Source of the DNA: Siphonodentalium dalli
Lineage: Eukaryota > Mollusca > Scaphopoda > Gadilida > Siphonodentaliidae
DNA length: 64,000 nt
Assembly: GCA_032622095.1 (NCBI GenBank)
Contig: CP136066.1
Coordinates: 182,500,716 to 182,564,715 of the forward strand
Direction of reading: 5' to 3'
In this document: in pieces, positions 21,198 through 33,900 of the stretch
Layout: the number at the start of each line of letters is the position of its first letter
Numbering within the stretch: the first letter of the stretch is position 1
The notes under the pieces: model-generated
Seen by the model: only the letters and a program-made list of their open reading frames with translations
Told to the model about the DNA's origin: nothing
Databases searched by the model: none
Translations under genes and position numbers: made by a program

Positions 21198-23738
21198 TTA
21201 ACAGTCCAGTAAAGGATTTTGCAGTGTCATTCGTCGCGGATGGCGCCTAGCAAATCTATCAATAATTTCATTAGTGTCGAGTTTGATATCTCTGTGAACG
21301 AACAGGAGAATGAGCGCATTCAAACGATCCTCTTTCATTGTGCTCCGCAAGCGGTTTTTAACAAATTTTAGAGATGAATTTGCACGTTCACTGCTCGCGC
21401 TTGTTGGTGCAGTGACGAGCAGAATATGCAATATGGTATAGATATTCGGGAATGTATTTGAGATATGTTTAATTGAACTCAGAGTATCCTCAATGGTGGC
21501 TGGTTTAATAATTTCGGATTTCCAGTGGCTTCTCCACAGGCGAACTTCTTGTTTGAAGGTTCCCGCACTTGGCATATCATCGCTGTAGTAGTCATATATG
21601 CCATCGATGGCTGTTGGGTCGTGGATCAACTTGCCTTCCATGTAGTTTGGAATGAGAAGCATTGCTCTAACTGCGTCCGTTGTCAGTTTGGAAAAACGGA
21701 CTGTCAGCTCGCTTACCATTGTGTCCAAAAATGTTGTGAAAATATTCTTCCGAAAATAGTCTTCGGGTGTGCAGTCCTCAATATTGGATCTCAAAGTCTG
21801 TCTCTCACATGTTCGGGGCTTAGAAATCTTCGAGCCACATTTTGTTGCCATGTCCTCGATTTCAATGTACAACTTTGCAAATTCGTGCTCGTGGTGTTCG
21901 CGGATGTTTTTCAATTCCGATCTTATTAGGTCTATTTCCTCATAAGCAACCACAATATCAATGGTCCCACTCTGCAAGATCATCGAGAGTGACTTCGTGA
22001 ATCCCAACAGAAAATGGCAGACCTTAAATGCCACAATGAAGACGCTACTGGTGATGTTAGAATGCAGTCCATTTGCTTCGGTTATTGTTTTTGAACTCCA
22101 GTGAAGTGCTTCGTTTGATGTGATGGCTTCTAATGTTCTGAGAATGGGCACATATAGGGTGGAGATTGCATCGAGTGTGGTATGCCTTTCGACCCATCTC
22201 GTTTCACAGAGAGGCTTTACTTTTGATAATGGAATTTTTAATCCAGGGTTAGACGAGTTAAAAAGCGACACTTGCCTCTCTAACTCTCTCGATCTCTTCG
22301 GTGAATACTTGAAAAAAACACCAAGTTTTTCCAGAGTGGAGTTCATATTGTGAATTTCCTGCACTGTGCATGCTTTGGTTAAAGCGAGGTTGAGTTCATG
22401 TGAAGCAGAATGAAAGTATTGTGCTTTAGTGTTTGAAGTTTTTTCGATGAATTTTGCAGCAGCGCCATTATTGCATCCTGCCATTGACCCCGCGCCGTCA
22501 TAAGTTTGGCTGCGACAATAGCCTGGATCTATAGATAATTCATTGAGAGAGGTAATAATAGCATCGGATAGTATTTCCCCGGTTCCCCGTTCACAGTCCA
22601 CAAACTTCAAAAGTCTTTCTCGTGGGGTGCCGTCTTTTACATATCTGATGATGATCCCCATCTGCTCCCAATTGCTGGAGTCGGTGACCTCGTCCACCAT
22701 CAGTCCATAATATGGGCCAGTTGGTTGAGCTTTTATTTCTGCGACAATTATTTCTGTTATGTATTCAAAGCAGCACGACAATATTTCATTTTGAATGGTT
22801 TTAGACATATATTGTGCGTTCTTTTTGCAATTCATAATATGACTCTTCATGTCAGGATTTTTATCAGCAACCAGCTGCAAAAGGGCCTTGAAATTTCCTG
22901 GGTTGCCATCGCTGTCTATGCAACCATCGTCCCTGTGCCCCCGTAACGAAATCCCCTGACGCCCACAGAACTCAATGCATTTAATGACCGTATCAAGCAC
23001 CATGCGATTTCTTTTAATAATTTGTTCATTTTCCTCGTGCATGAGCATGTCAACTCGCTTCGATGGATCTTTTTGGATTGTTACAAACGCTTCTAACTTT
23101 GCACACGAATCTTTGTGGTATGCTAATATCGAATGTGCATTGAATGATTCCTTTGCATCCTTCCAATTTGTGTACGGTGTTGTTATCAAGTTATTCCCCC
23201 GCATGCCCTGATGTGCCTTTGATGGGAATAGCACGCATGCAATACAAAATACTCCCTCCTGCTTTTTCGAGTAGCAGAGAAATTTGAAAATATTAAACCA
23301 CTCGCGAAGGCAATATCGGTTACATATGCCATCCTTCTTCCTCTTATCCTTGTATATTTTTGGTGGGAATTTATAGCTTTCATCGGGAATCCTCTCTTTT
23401 ATCAGTTTTATTTTAACATTGTCGGGAATGACATCCATTTTCAGATTTATATAATTAATAATGTCAATTTGCACAACCGGTGTGGCTGGAGATTCTGTGG
23501 GCTCCTCTAAATTAGATGCTATCCCTTGTTCTTCATTTGTGGCTGGAGGCTCTTCTAAATTACATTCTATCACTTCTTCTTCGTTTGAGTCAATTACCTT
23601 CTGTTTTTTATTTCTCGGTTCGAAGAAGAATTTCATATTATGTTGCGCCATTTTCATGAAACGAAGGGGTGACTTGATGGCCAGTGCCATGGGTCTTGAA
23701 CTTAATACGCCCTTTGGTAGTTCTATTTTTATCTTCAA
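21198..23738 (-). CDS. hAT-superfamily transposase, ZMYM1/TTF-type
   Basis: 846 codons, one uninterrupted exon. Order of domains: a lysine-rich N-terminus, an acidic repeat with two EEP-containing copies (about 54-82), a TTF-type zinc finger (Cys139, Cys143, Cys155, Cys165, Cys168), a DUF4371-like region (about 230-470) with the catalytic aspartates in LMVDEVTD (Asp349) and TYDGAGSM (Asp414), CETRW (511-515), and a C-terminal hAT dimerisation domain with SSERANS (Glu784). These are the DDE residues and order of hAT transposases, which cut and paste DNA with 8-bp duplications. Met31 (MAQHNMKFFFEP) is an equally plausible start. The lack of stops suggests recent activity or host use as a ZMYM1-like gene. 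Confidence 0.93.
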   Translation of the reverse strand: MKIKIELPKGVLSSRPMALAIKSPLRFMKMAQHNMKFFFEPRNKKQKVIDSNEEEVIECNLEEPPATNEEQGIASNLEEPTESPATPVVQIDIINYINLKMDVIPDNVKIKLIKERIPDESYKFPPKIYKDKRKKDGICNRYCLREWFNIFKFLCYSKKQEGVFCIACVLFPSKAHQGMRGNNLITTPYTNWKDAKESFNAHSILAYHKDSCAKLEAFVTIQKDPSKRVDMLMHEENEQIIKRNRMVLDTVIKCIEFCGRQGISLRGHRDDGCIDSDGNPGNFKALLQLVADKNPDMKSHIMNCKKNAQYMSKTIQNEILSCCFEYITEIIVAEIKAQPTGPYYGLMVDEVTDSSNWEQMGIIIRYVKDGTPRERLLKFVDCERGTGEILSDAIITSLNELSIDPGYCRSQTYDGAGSMAGCNNGAAAKFIEKTSNTKAQYFHSASHELNLALTKACTVQEIHNMNSTLEKLGVFFKYSPKRSRELERQVSLFNSSNPGLKIPLSKVKPLCETRWVERHTTLDAISTLYVPILRTLEAITSNEALHWSSKTITEANGLHSNITSSVFIVAFKVCHFLLGFTKSLSMILQSGTIDIVVAYEEIDLIRSELKNIREHHEHEFAKLYIEIEDMATKCGSKISKPRTCERQTLRSNIEDCTPEDYFRKNIFTTFLDTMVSELTVRFSKLTTDAVRAMLLIPNYMEGKLIHDPTAIDGIYDYYSDDMPSAGTFKQEVRLWRSHWKSEIIKPATIEDTLSSIKHISNTFPNIYTILHILLVTAPTSASSERANSSLKFVKNRLRSTMKEDRLNALILLFVHRDIKLDTNEIIDRFARRHPRRMTLQNPLLDC

Positions 23739-24206
23739 GCTTTTTATTAAATTTTACCAAAACGCAATATAACTGATTATTCATTTCAGTTATATTGGTT
23801 ACATGAGGGAAAAGGCTATATATAAATGGAACTTTTCTAAATTATAACGATGATTTGTTTCTTATTTCAAAATTACAAATAGGTGACTTGACGTCGCACA
23901 TAAGTTCCGAGTGGAACTACTGAACGCAAAGTCGACGGCCTATAGTTACACCGATACGCGAAATATCAATAACATGACGTGATTCGCTAACGTAAAACAT
24001 GGTAAACGTAGCTCCGTACGTCAGAATTAAAACGATTCAACGTAAACCATGTAAAATTATCCGACGGCATGAGAAATTGTTGGAATGGTGGGTATCAAGT
24101 CAATGTTCCATGGCGCCCATTGCAAAATGGCGCCGGAATAGTATCCCCAAAAAAAAATTATCTGGCAAAAATAGGGGGGGGGCGCGCGCCGAGGGCGCCG
24201 GATGGT
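23739..24206. other. 5' flank of the hAT gene (its promoter side)
   Basis: No coding frame of interest. GGCGCC words (24113, 24131, 24194) and a run of G (24173-24181) lie near the distal end, typical of hAT subterminal regions. Confidence 0.45.
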
Positions 24207-24219
24207 AGATCCGCCCTTG
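24207..24219 (-). repeat. Candidate terminal inverted repeat of the hAT element
   Basis: On the minus strand it reads AAGGGCGGATCT, close to the CAGNGGCGGATC-type ends of ZMYM1-like hAT elements. It sits 470 bp upstream of the transposase start and abuts MITE G at 24221. No partner end was found near 20.4-21.2 kb. Confidence 0.5.
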
Positions 24220-24220
24220 T

Positions 24221-24526
24221 AAGAGAATGCATTGGCCTAACCATTTTTTACAATTTTAATATTTGTTTCTTGTATTCTTCAACAATTTTATAATTTCACC
24301 CATACAGAGCCCCGGACAAACATGAGCAGACGACACTCTTCTATATGCTTCTATGTATGTGTGTAAGAAACATTTATTTTTAAAAAAATGATAAAAATTT
24401 GTTAGGCCAATGCATTCTCTTATATATGCGAGGCGACCTATGGTCGACTCGCATATATAAGAGAATGCATTGGCACAGGGTAAAAAAAATCCCGACTTCC
24501 GACTGGATTTTATATGGCGGGTCACA
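24221..24526. mobile_element. MITE family G (copy 1, left end truncated)
   Basis: Starts mid-element at AAGAGAATGCATTGGCC, directly against the hAT end, and runs to TATGGCGGGTCACA. It contains a perfect 67-nt hairpin (CCAATGCATTCTCTTATA and its inverse around GTCGAC) at about 24405-24472. The complete copy is at 51939-52399. The element ends 43 bp before the P450 start codon, so it supplies the immediate 5' region of that gene. Confidence 0.82.
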
Positions 24527-24568
24527 CATTGTTTCACTTTTTTTAGACAACTCAACCATACCAACGTA

Positions 24569-24923
24569 ATGATATTACCATATATGTTCGATGCCACGAC
24601 ACTGATCATCGCAGTTATAGTCTTCCTCCTGGTCAAACTGCTGCTGCATAAAAGTCCAAATAACCTACCACCGGGACCAAGACCGTGGCCATTTTTGGGA
24701 AATGTTAAGTATCTATGGCGACGAACCGGTTTCGATGAGAGTCGAGAGCTCGTCGCGGAATACGGGCCACTGTATACGATATATTTCGGACGAACACCCG
24801 TAGTCGCCCTGGCATCCATAGATCTGATACAAGAAGCTTTCGGCAGGAATGGGTCGAAATTTGCAGACAGGCCGAACAATTTATTCACAATGAGAATTTC
24901 AAGAAAGGACGAACACGACTTTG
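24569..24923 (+). CDS. P450 exon 1
   Basis: Encodes residues 1-118 plus one base. It covers the membrane anchor (about 8-26, IIAVIVFLLVKLLL), the proline hinge, beta-1 region and B-helix to RKDEHDF. The donor is GTAAGT at 24924. The frame stays open upstream into MITE G to an ATG at 24470, so an exonised 33-residue extension is possible but unlikely. Confidence 0.94.
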
Positions 24924-27900
24924 GTAAGTTACATCAGTGTTAGCCTATAACAAATTCAACATATCTTCTCGCAAATACGCACATAGTCGACCTATAAACT
25001 GAAATAGGTACCTAATGTGATTGTTTGTTCCTGAAATAAGCAGATAATGGAGTCATGTCCGTTATTTCGTTTTATGGGGGGGGGGGGGTAAAGTGAACAC
25101 ACATAATCTGCTTAGAATCGACTCATTATGAGTCGATGATGTGACTGAAACGCTCTCATTTTCAGCAGATTATCGACTCGTAATGGGGCGAATCTCAGCA
25201 GATTATCAACCGGAAACAACTTCTATAGTAAGCAGATAAAGTGCGGATTTATGGAGAACAGGCCGACAAATCACGACAAGTCTCATCGAACCAATCAGGA
25301 TAGTTACGCCGAGTTGTGACTGACGTCATATCTTTGAAAGAACGTAACTCACCGCTATTTTATCCAGACAATTAAACTATAGTTGAAATTCTCATATGAA
25401 CACATTCCATATAAGGGTTAATCCAACACTTGACTGACGCTATCTTGATCAATATTTTAAAATTATGTTTTGGAATGGGACATTAAAGCCACATGGCGGT
25501 TTGCCAAAATACGCATAATATTATTCGCTTTTGAATAATGTCTCTGTATCGAAATAGGTCGATAAATACGGAACAGAAAAGAGCGTTCCGTGGTAGTCTA
25601 TTCCTGATATGGTAGCAATAAAGAGCGTGTTTCTGACGTCTGGCGAAAGTTGAAAACGGCTGAAACATGGCTGTGACTTTCGCAAGTGTTTTTCAGAACA
25701 TATGAAGCCGGTATATCAATAGTTCGTTTATTTATCGACCTATCGTATCTGCCGCTACAACTTAACTAGAACAAATTTGGAGGTTCGAATGAGCCATGTC
25801 CGTTTAACTGCGGTGATCACGTTCTAGACACACTGATCGTTGATTATCTCTCGGACATGTAGAATTGCATTGTGTCAGTTTTGTGTGAAGAATTCATTTC
25901 GCAAACGTTGCTTGCATTTGAGAATTAGTTGTTGACTTTTTCGAGAATATTTATTTTGACAAAAATCTAGTTTTAAATATTAGATTTGTTTACATACATT
26001 CATCGACATACGGATGCATTTATGGATATACATATTAATTTATAGATGTACACTTTAAAACATTGACGTGTTACTGCTTGTATGTTTTGAAATGGTGGAC
26101 ATATATATTGCTGGATACACATACCAGTATGGTTTACAAGGGAAGTGAATGTGTAGTTAATGATGACTACTCATTTCTTGTTAAACCACATCAATACTAT
26201 AGTGTACAATCACTTCACTATATATAGTGCCGAGAGAATGATTTGCGAATTGAACTTATGTCCAAGGTGTTAAGAAACTTAAAACATCACAGTAGACACA
26301 TGAGAAGAGAAGAAACAGAAGTACAAGAATGCGTTTGGACATCTCATCACATACTTTCCATTTAGGTGGAAATCTCACATCCCATAAAGTCAGAAACCTT
26401 GAAAAATCACAAAGTTTAGTACAAAACGAGACTGTGGTTTCGAAATCATTGACGATCTCATGGTCCGAATCGGCATCTCTGGTTTAGACCAGGATTTACT
26501 CCAGTTTAAAGGTACGGTTGGCCTTGGCGGTGGGTATGCTGTGAAAATATTTCCACCCATCAAAAACCGCCACAAACAGAAAGAACATCAAAATGTAGAC
26601 ATACTTTGTCCGTATACAAATAAGAAATATCGCATAAACAGTATGTTATTGTCATATGTTTGACCAGTGTTGTGTAAACAAAAGCTTAAAAAGTTACTTT
26701 TCTGGTGTTTGTTTATATTATGATGGTAAACATAAAGAGCGTTCTTTGTTGGTGAATTCCTGATATGGATCTAATAAATAGCGTTTAAGCCATGTGTGTG
26801 TGATTAGCCAGTATCATTGTGCTGTCTTGCTTAGGTAAAATATAGTAGGTCTTTATGATAACATGCTGTTTACGCGATGGTCATGGTATATATGAACGAA
26901 ACTGTATGCGTTTTAATGTTTTTCTGTTTACGGTGATTGGAACAAATATGAATATTTTTGACAACTAAGGCCTCACGTGCCTTTAAACTAGGTTTAAGTA
27001 GGAGTTTTACTGTAGTTTTTTTTCGAAGATATTTAAATTGACTAAATATCGGAGATATTCAGAACTAATTAAAAATATATATACAAATTTGAAGAGCGCT
27101 TTTTTAAAGAGCGTTTTTTTTCTCTCTCGAAGAAGTGATTTTAAAGAATGACCCCAAACCTTCCCAAGAACACCCACTCAAATGGGTGAATTTGATTTAC
27201 ATACGTGTATGATCGACCTATCGTATTCGTCGCTCCAAATTACGCAGCAAAAACATTTGGAGGTTCGAATGAACCATATCCGTTTAACTCTTCAATATGT
27301 GTCATCTGTATATTATGTTATTTGTTTGGATTTGGAAATAAAAATATGTTGACACCAATATTAAGTGACGTCCTGACATGCAGTGTCTTCATTTGTGAAC
27401 AGCCTCAATTATAGCTGGTGCTTCCTTCTCCATAGCTGCAGTTGTTCTCCCGAAAACCGGCACATTATCTACCTATAATATAACTTGTTTTAGGCAGATA
27501 GTCTGCTTAGGATCGCCTCATTTTGAGTCGATAATGTGCTGAAAATGAAAACATTTCAGTCACATTATCGACTCATAATGAGGCGATTATAAGCAAATCA
27601 TGTGCGGACAATGACACAAATAGGCCAACTTTACGACCTTTCAGTCGTACGCTCTTTAACAGCTGTTTGCACTATGGCCAGCGCCATAAAACGAAATAAC
27701 GGGTAAGAGTTCATTATCTGCTTATTTCAGAATAAAATAATCACATTATGTAACTCTTCACATTATAGGTCGATTATGTGCGTAGTTCCGCGATATGTTG
27801 ACAGCTGACGAATCCGTGGCTAAGATATCCCGTTGATAAACGAATCAGTTCCTCATTATTCGGCTGTGACTGCCTTCAAATTAAGTCTTTGCAGAGCTTC

Positions 27901-30900
27901 CGTAATTATTGTAGGAACTCGTTCAGTTGTTCACCTGTTTGTTGATTCATTGTTTCTAAGGGATGATGTGCGAAAATGTCTTTAGTAATCTTAATGTTGA
28001 GCTCTTCAAACGCCTTTACTGCATCATATGTCGTACAGTCCTTTATGTATTCATTCAAAGACGCTGGATGATACATCGTGAAAACGAGTATCCTGAATTT
28101 GTTGGGTGCCTTGTCTCCACACTCTTCAATAAATATCCGTAGCCAGTGTTATTAAGTTATTATGTTGATTACACTGTCGAGAGAATTATTTGAAAATTGA
28201 CTTATATCCGAACATATCCTCGCGCAAACTTTCACATAATCGACCTATTATGTGAAATAGGTACATGTGATGATTTTTATTATATCAAATAAGCAGATGA
28301 TGGTTTCATACCGGTTATTTCGTTTTATGGCGCTGGCCAAAGTGAAAACACATGTTAAAGAGCGTACACCTGAAAAGTCGTGAGTTGGGTTATTTTTGTC
28401 ATTGACCGCTCATAATCTGCTTAGAATTGCCACATTACGAGTCGATAATATGACTAAAATGGTCTAATTTTTAGCACATTATCCACTCAAATTGAGGTGA
28501 TTCTAGGCAGATTATCTACGTAAAATAAGTTCTATTATAAGCAGATACGCGGGTTTTTTGAGAGAACAGGTTGTATATCTGCGGTAATAATAAACTTAAT
28601 ACACCACATGCATAAAGTAGCAACATGTACAGGGAAGAAACACAAGTCTAAGAATGTTTGTGGACATTTCATCACATAGTGTAAATAACGTTATCATTTC
28701 TGATAATCTACACAGGTGTTGTGTTCGCCAATGGGGAATTGTGGGATGCAGAACGCAGACTTATTGTACATTCAATGAAGGATATGGGAGCTGAGAGAAG
28801 GAAATTAGAAGAAAGCATTCACGAAGAGCTGAAATATCTGATAGATGAGATAGACAGTCAAAAACAGACTCCGTTCGACCCAGAGTACATTATTCAGATA
28901 GCAGTGTCGAACATAATTTCAACGATTATATTTGGATCAAGGTATATAATAGTATTTATCTTAAAATTTAGCCATTTTTCCTGAAATACACTCGAAACGC
29001 AGAAGCAGTTTCTGATCGTGTATCCTGCATGGCAACAAATCGTATCCTGGATGACAGTAGTGAATTTGAGTGCGCTGTTGAGATACTCGCTTCGTTTGTA
29101 AACAAGATATGATAAACTGTCATAAAGTTGTCCTATTATTTTCATAATATGGGGCTAAAACATATATAATAGCCATTAAATTGGGTCGTTTGCGATGAAA
29201 ATGCCGAAAACACTAAATCAAATCGGTTGCATGTATACACAAATATTGTGCTTGTGATTATTCGGATCTATTTTTACACCTTATTTCGTTGGTGACGTCA
29301 GTTCTGATGGTGACGCACCACGACGTCAACTGTGCGATGCGTTATCTATATACGAGCAACGACATAGTTCTCATGAAATAGTACCTTCTTGACGATAGTC
29401 GGTTGTTTGAATTGTAAGATAAACTGACGGACTCGACGATGTACGGCACCGAGAAGGTCGCTCGACTAATATACGGATCTCAGAAACACATGGTCGTCAT
29501 AACCTATATATTACGGAATTTGCACGTGCTCTGAGCGCGTATGTTTAGACATTGGTACATTGGTTGAGTGTATATTGGTTAACTGCAGTGCATGTGCGAT
29601 ATAGCTCACTTGTACATGTGAGACAACTAACTTGCAAGTTTAAAATTAAAATCGAAGAAATAATGTGTTTTTGGTCAATTCATAACAATAAAGCTTTGGC
29701 ACACCCAAATTTAAACTGCCACAAAAAATGATAAATGGCACAACATTTGGCACATGAAAATTTCGGGCCAGCGCGAATCCTGATTGCAACGACATTGCTC
29801 GTCTGAAATTATAGATAAGATATACGTAATCTGATAGGAACGATATGGATATATGTATAATTGTCAATATGGTGTTCTGTTCTTTCGTTCAAATAATATT
29901 CTTTACACATTACGCTATTCGGTGAGAGCTTTTGGGCATAATCATTGTGGTAGATCCGTTTTATGTACATTCCGCGTTTTGTATTTGGACTACTCCCTAC
30001 ACTTTGATACTACCATGATGACAGAGTTGTCTGGTGATTAAATCCCGTAAATACGACCCTGTCAATACTTCCTTCGGGCTTACAACAATTTAATCAATAG
30101 AATGTACTGAACACTCAGCATACAATACAGCATGACAACAATGCCATTCAATGCAGATCGCTCGCTAAGACCCGATATCTTAATCGTAGACCCAGCCGAC
30201 TCCCGAGGCTTCACTCTCCTGGAAATATTGAAAGGCAATATTTGAAGGCTATTTAGAGGAGGAAGGTGTTATTGACAATGATGACAGTTTTACAATACAT
30301 TGCACAGTTCAAACATAAGACAGTGCAATGGCGGGACTTAAAGGCCGGATACGTCATCTCCGGTTTAAACCTCCGTGTTTAAACCTACATTGGCGGTCCA
30401 GCCAAAACGGGTCAAAGGGGGCGTTTTTGTCGTTCAGTTGCCAGCTAATATTATTGACAACTCGATTCGGTGATATGGTTATACAACCAAACTACCCTCT
30501 TACTCTTACCAATCGGACCAAAAGATAGGCCGATATACTGGTTATTGACAAGTCATAAATTATCGTGACCGCGTGCACGCTCATTGGATTTGTTCATTGA
30601 GAAACAATTATCGCTCATTGACTATAAATATGATCTCATTCTGTGTTTAAATCAATTTAACAAAGGGCATGTCTCTCAACACGAATTTCACTTTGTCATC
30701 ATTTGTTTGTGATAGATTTCTGCAAGATGCTTCACCCGCAAAGACAAAATTTGGTGTATTTACATGTATATCTGTATATATTAAAGGGTATAGGAGCTGT
30801 CTATATGTATGTCCGTTTGTCTGTTCGCAACTGTTCTCCAATACCCCTGGACCGACTTAAATTAAATTAGGTGTGGTGATTCATGTGGTATAACGGCGTT

Positions 30901-33900
30901 AGGTTTTCACATTTTTTATTTAAAAATAAGCAAAATATAATGTAAACAAAATGACAAAAAATGTTTTAATTGAGTAAGGAGTTGAATCTAAAAAGAAACA
31001 AAGTTTTAAATTTAAGTTAACATTTGTTTGTTTAAAATTTAGTTAAATTTTGTTTTAAACTAAAATATTCAAATGATCAGCGGTGTTGCATTCAATTATA
31101 TTCCTCGTCTGATAAATGAAAGTCTGGAACCCTAAATACATCTTTAAATGTCCGTGAAATATTTTGAATCGCCGTGCTGTTTTCCCGCACCCACATTATG
31201 TTATTAATTCAGGTTCCGTATTACCATGTATTATTGGTTATTGGAATAAAAGTATCAAACAAACAATACTTCCTTCAGGCTTACAACAATTTAATCAATA
31301 AAATGTACTGAACACTCAGCATACAATACAGCATGACAGCAATGCCATTAAATGCAGATCGCTCGCTAAGACTCGATATCTTAAACGTAGCGACTCCCGA
31401 GGCTTCACTCTCCTAGACATATATTGGAAGGATATTCGAAGATTATTTAGAGGAGCAGGAGGAAAATGTTACTGACAATTATGACAGTTTTACAATACAT
31501 TGCACAGTTCAAACATAAGACAGTGCAATGACGGGACTTAGAGTACGGATTCGTCATCTCCGGTTTAAACCTCCATTGGCGGTCCAGCCAAACCGGGTCT
31601 AAGGGGGCGTTTTTGTCGTTCAGTTGCCAGCTAATTGACAACTCGATTCGGTGATATGATTGGGCAATCAAACTACCCTCTTACCAATCGGACCAAAAGG
31701 TAGGCCGATATAATGGTTATAGACAAGTCATAAATTATGATGACCGCGTGCACGCTCAATGGGTTTATTCATTGAGAAACAAGTATCGCTCATTGACTAT
31801 TAATCCGATCTCATTCTGTGTTTAAATCAATTTAACAAAGGGCATTCTCTCAACACGAGTTTCACGCTCTGTTCATCACTTTGTTTGTGATAGATATCTG
31901 CAATAAGCTTCACCCGCAAAGACAAAAGTTTGTGTATTTACATGTCTATCTGTATATATTAAAGGGTATAGGAGCTGTCTATATGTATGTCCGTTTGTCT
32001 GTTCGCAGCTGTTCTCCAATACCCCTGGACCGATTTCAATTAAATTACGGGTGTGGTGATTCGTGTGGTATAACGGCGTTCGGTTTTAAAAATTTTGATT
32101 TAAAAATAGGAAAAATATAATTTAAAACAAATTTAAAAATTGTGTTAAATTGAGTAAGGAGTTGAATCTAAAAAGAAACAAAATTTAAATTAACATTTGT
32201 TTGTTTTAAATTTAATTAAATTGTTTTTTTTTAAATGTTAAAATGATCAAAATGTGCGCAAAGCCCCTCTGGCGCTGAATAAAATCTCCATAATCGAGTC
32301 AATCCTGGACCAAGAGGCCAGTCAAGTAAAGGCAATTTGCTTATGAGTGCACACCATAAGCGGCATCTGAACTGTTGGACGTGAGTAACCATGCAGAGGG
32401 AAAGCTTTTAATAAAGACATATATTTCATGCGTTGATTTTTTTTCAATGTCATAAATTTCCAGTCATGCAGAACATCAAAAAGGTTACCAGGTTTTAAAC
32501 TGGTAGAATATTATGGGAATTTATGCGCGTAGCCAGAGTAGAGATTTGTGGCATGATCTACATCAAAATAAGTTATCAAATTTGACTCATATAGCATTAT
32601 AAGGTTAGGATTGCAACTATGTGTATAGCATAACTGGTCATGCTTATATAAACATAATAACCTGGCCACGACTGTTGTGGAATTTTAATTTGCACTTTTT
32701 GTGCTATGTAACTGAACTCCATGGTGTGGGCAATTCAGGTTATAAGAACGCCCTTTAACGATATGTGGGGATAATTGCTTGTGGATTCTGTGACTCCCGA
32801 CACACATATAGGTACCATGCACATATATAGCACAAACATACATGTATATGTATGTATATAATTATATAACTATGAGTATAGTACATATTACCCGGGAATA
32901 TAACTCAATGGATATACACACAGCACGATATATATGGATAATTATCTCGAGATTTATATAGTAGATTATAAAATTCCCATCCACATTACTTTTTATTTTG
33001 GTGTGACTTGTCCCTGACGGGGTTGGGTTACTGTGATGTTATGCTTGGTGTCTGATACACTGGACGCATGGTATACATTATTCTGGGATTATTTAAATTC
33101 TGGACTGCCTATTATGTAATAATAAATATGGTACAATAACGCCCCCCCCCCCACAAACATAGGTTTCAAGCAGGGTTACATGCATATGTGTGTAATAAGA
33201 GACTACTTACCTCCGACGGGTTATAAACTAATCAACACGGGACGATTATGAATAGGGTTCGTGGTGGGAAGGATTGTATACTATCATTCATTTATAAGGG
33301 AATCCCGGGGTGAAAACAAACACCCATATTTAGGGAGTTTTGTTCTGCGATTTATATATGGGATGCATTTCATGTAACAATATAATTCCAGATGTCATTT
33401 TAATAACCCAAAGGTTATAATAACTGTGTATATTTGGATTATGATCAATAAAATAACAACGCGCAATCAATACGTATCCCTTTAAGTGACCTTACGCGCA
33501 CCTGGATCATGACGTCACGGGCAGAAATACGTCACACCGGAGCTCGTGAGTCATGACGTCTTTTATAACGTATGCACTTCATATCAGCGGGAACAAGGGC
33601 CAGGTAGGCTGTTTAATTTGGGCTCCGTTACGTATAGAAGATATGTGGCCTAAAATAATTCGTATGGACTATACGAACATATATACTGCATTGAAGTCGC
33701 CACATGTGATTAATTTCTGATAACAGGTAATGTTATGTTTAATTTATACCATGTTTTTCACTTTTAATTGGATTTTTAGTGGTATTGAAAACACCACTTA
33801 CGCGTGCATCTACTTATACTAACGTGTATGGTAACTTTACCACTTTTTGCTAATTATATATGCATCATATTTTATAATTACCTTAGACAAGTTTTCTTTA

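Larger units (their letters stand above)
24924..28715 (+). other. P450 intron 1, filled with dispersed repeats
   Basis: 3.8 kb from GTAAGT to ACACAG. It holds two plus-strand family A copies, one reverse family A copy, one MITE C, one MITE B and a MITE C fragment (listed separately). No other gene was seen in 25808-26515 or 26990-27450. Confidence 0.85.

Noticed and set aside
21525-21929. 134-codon plus-strand ORF
   Set aside because: A shadow of the hAT transposase on the opposite strand.
24256-24888. 210-codon minus-strand ORF
   Set aside because: It runs antisense to P450 exon 1 and through MITE G, and has no domain. The plus-strand exon explains the open frame.
30063-32245. A duplicated small gene, from similar short ORFs in both copies
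   Set aside because: The frames are not kept between the copies, so this is a plain DNA duplication.
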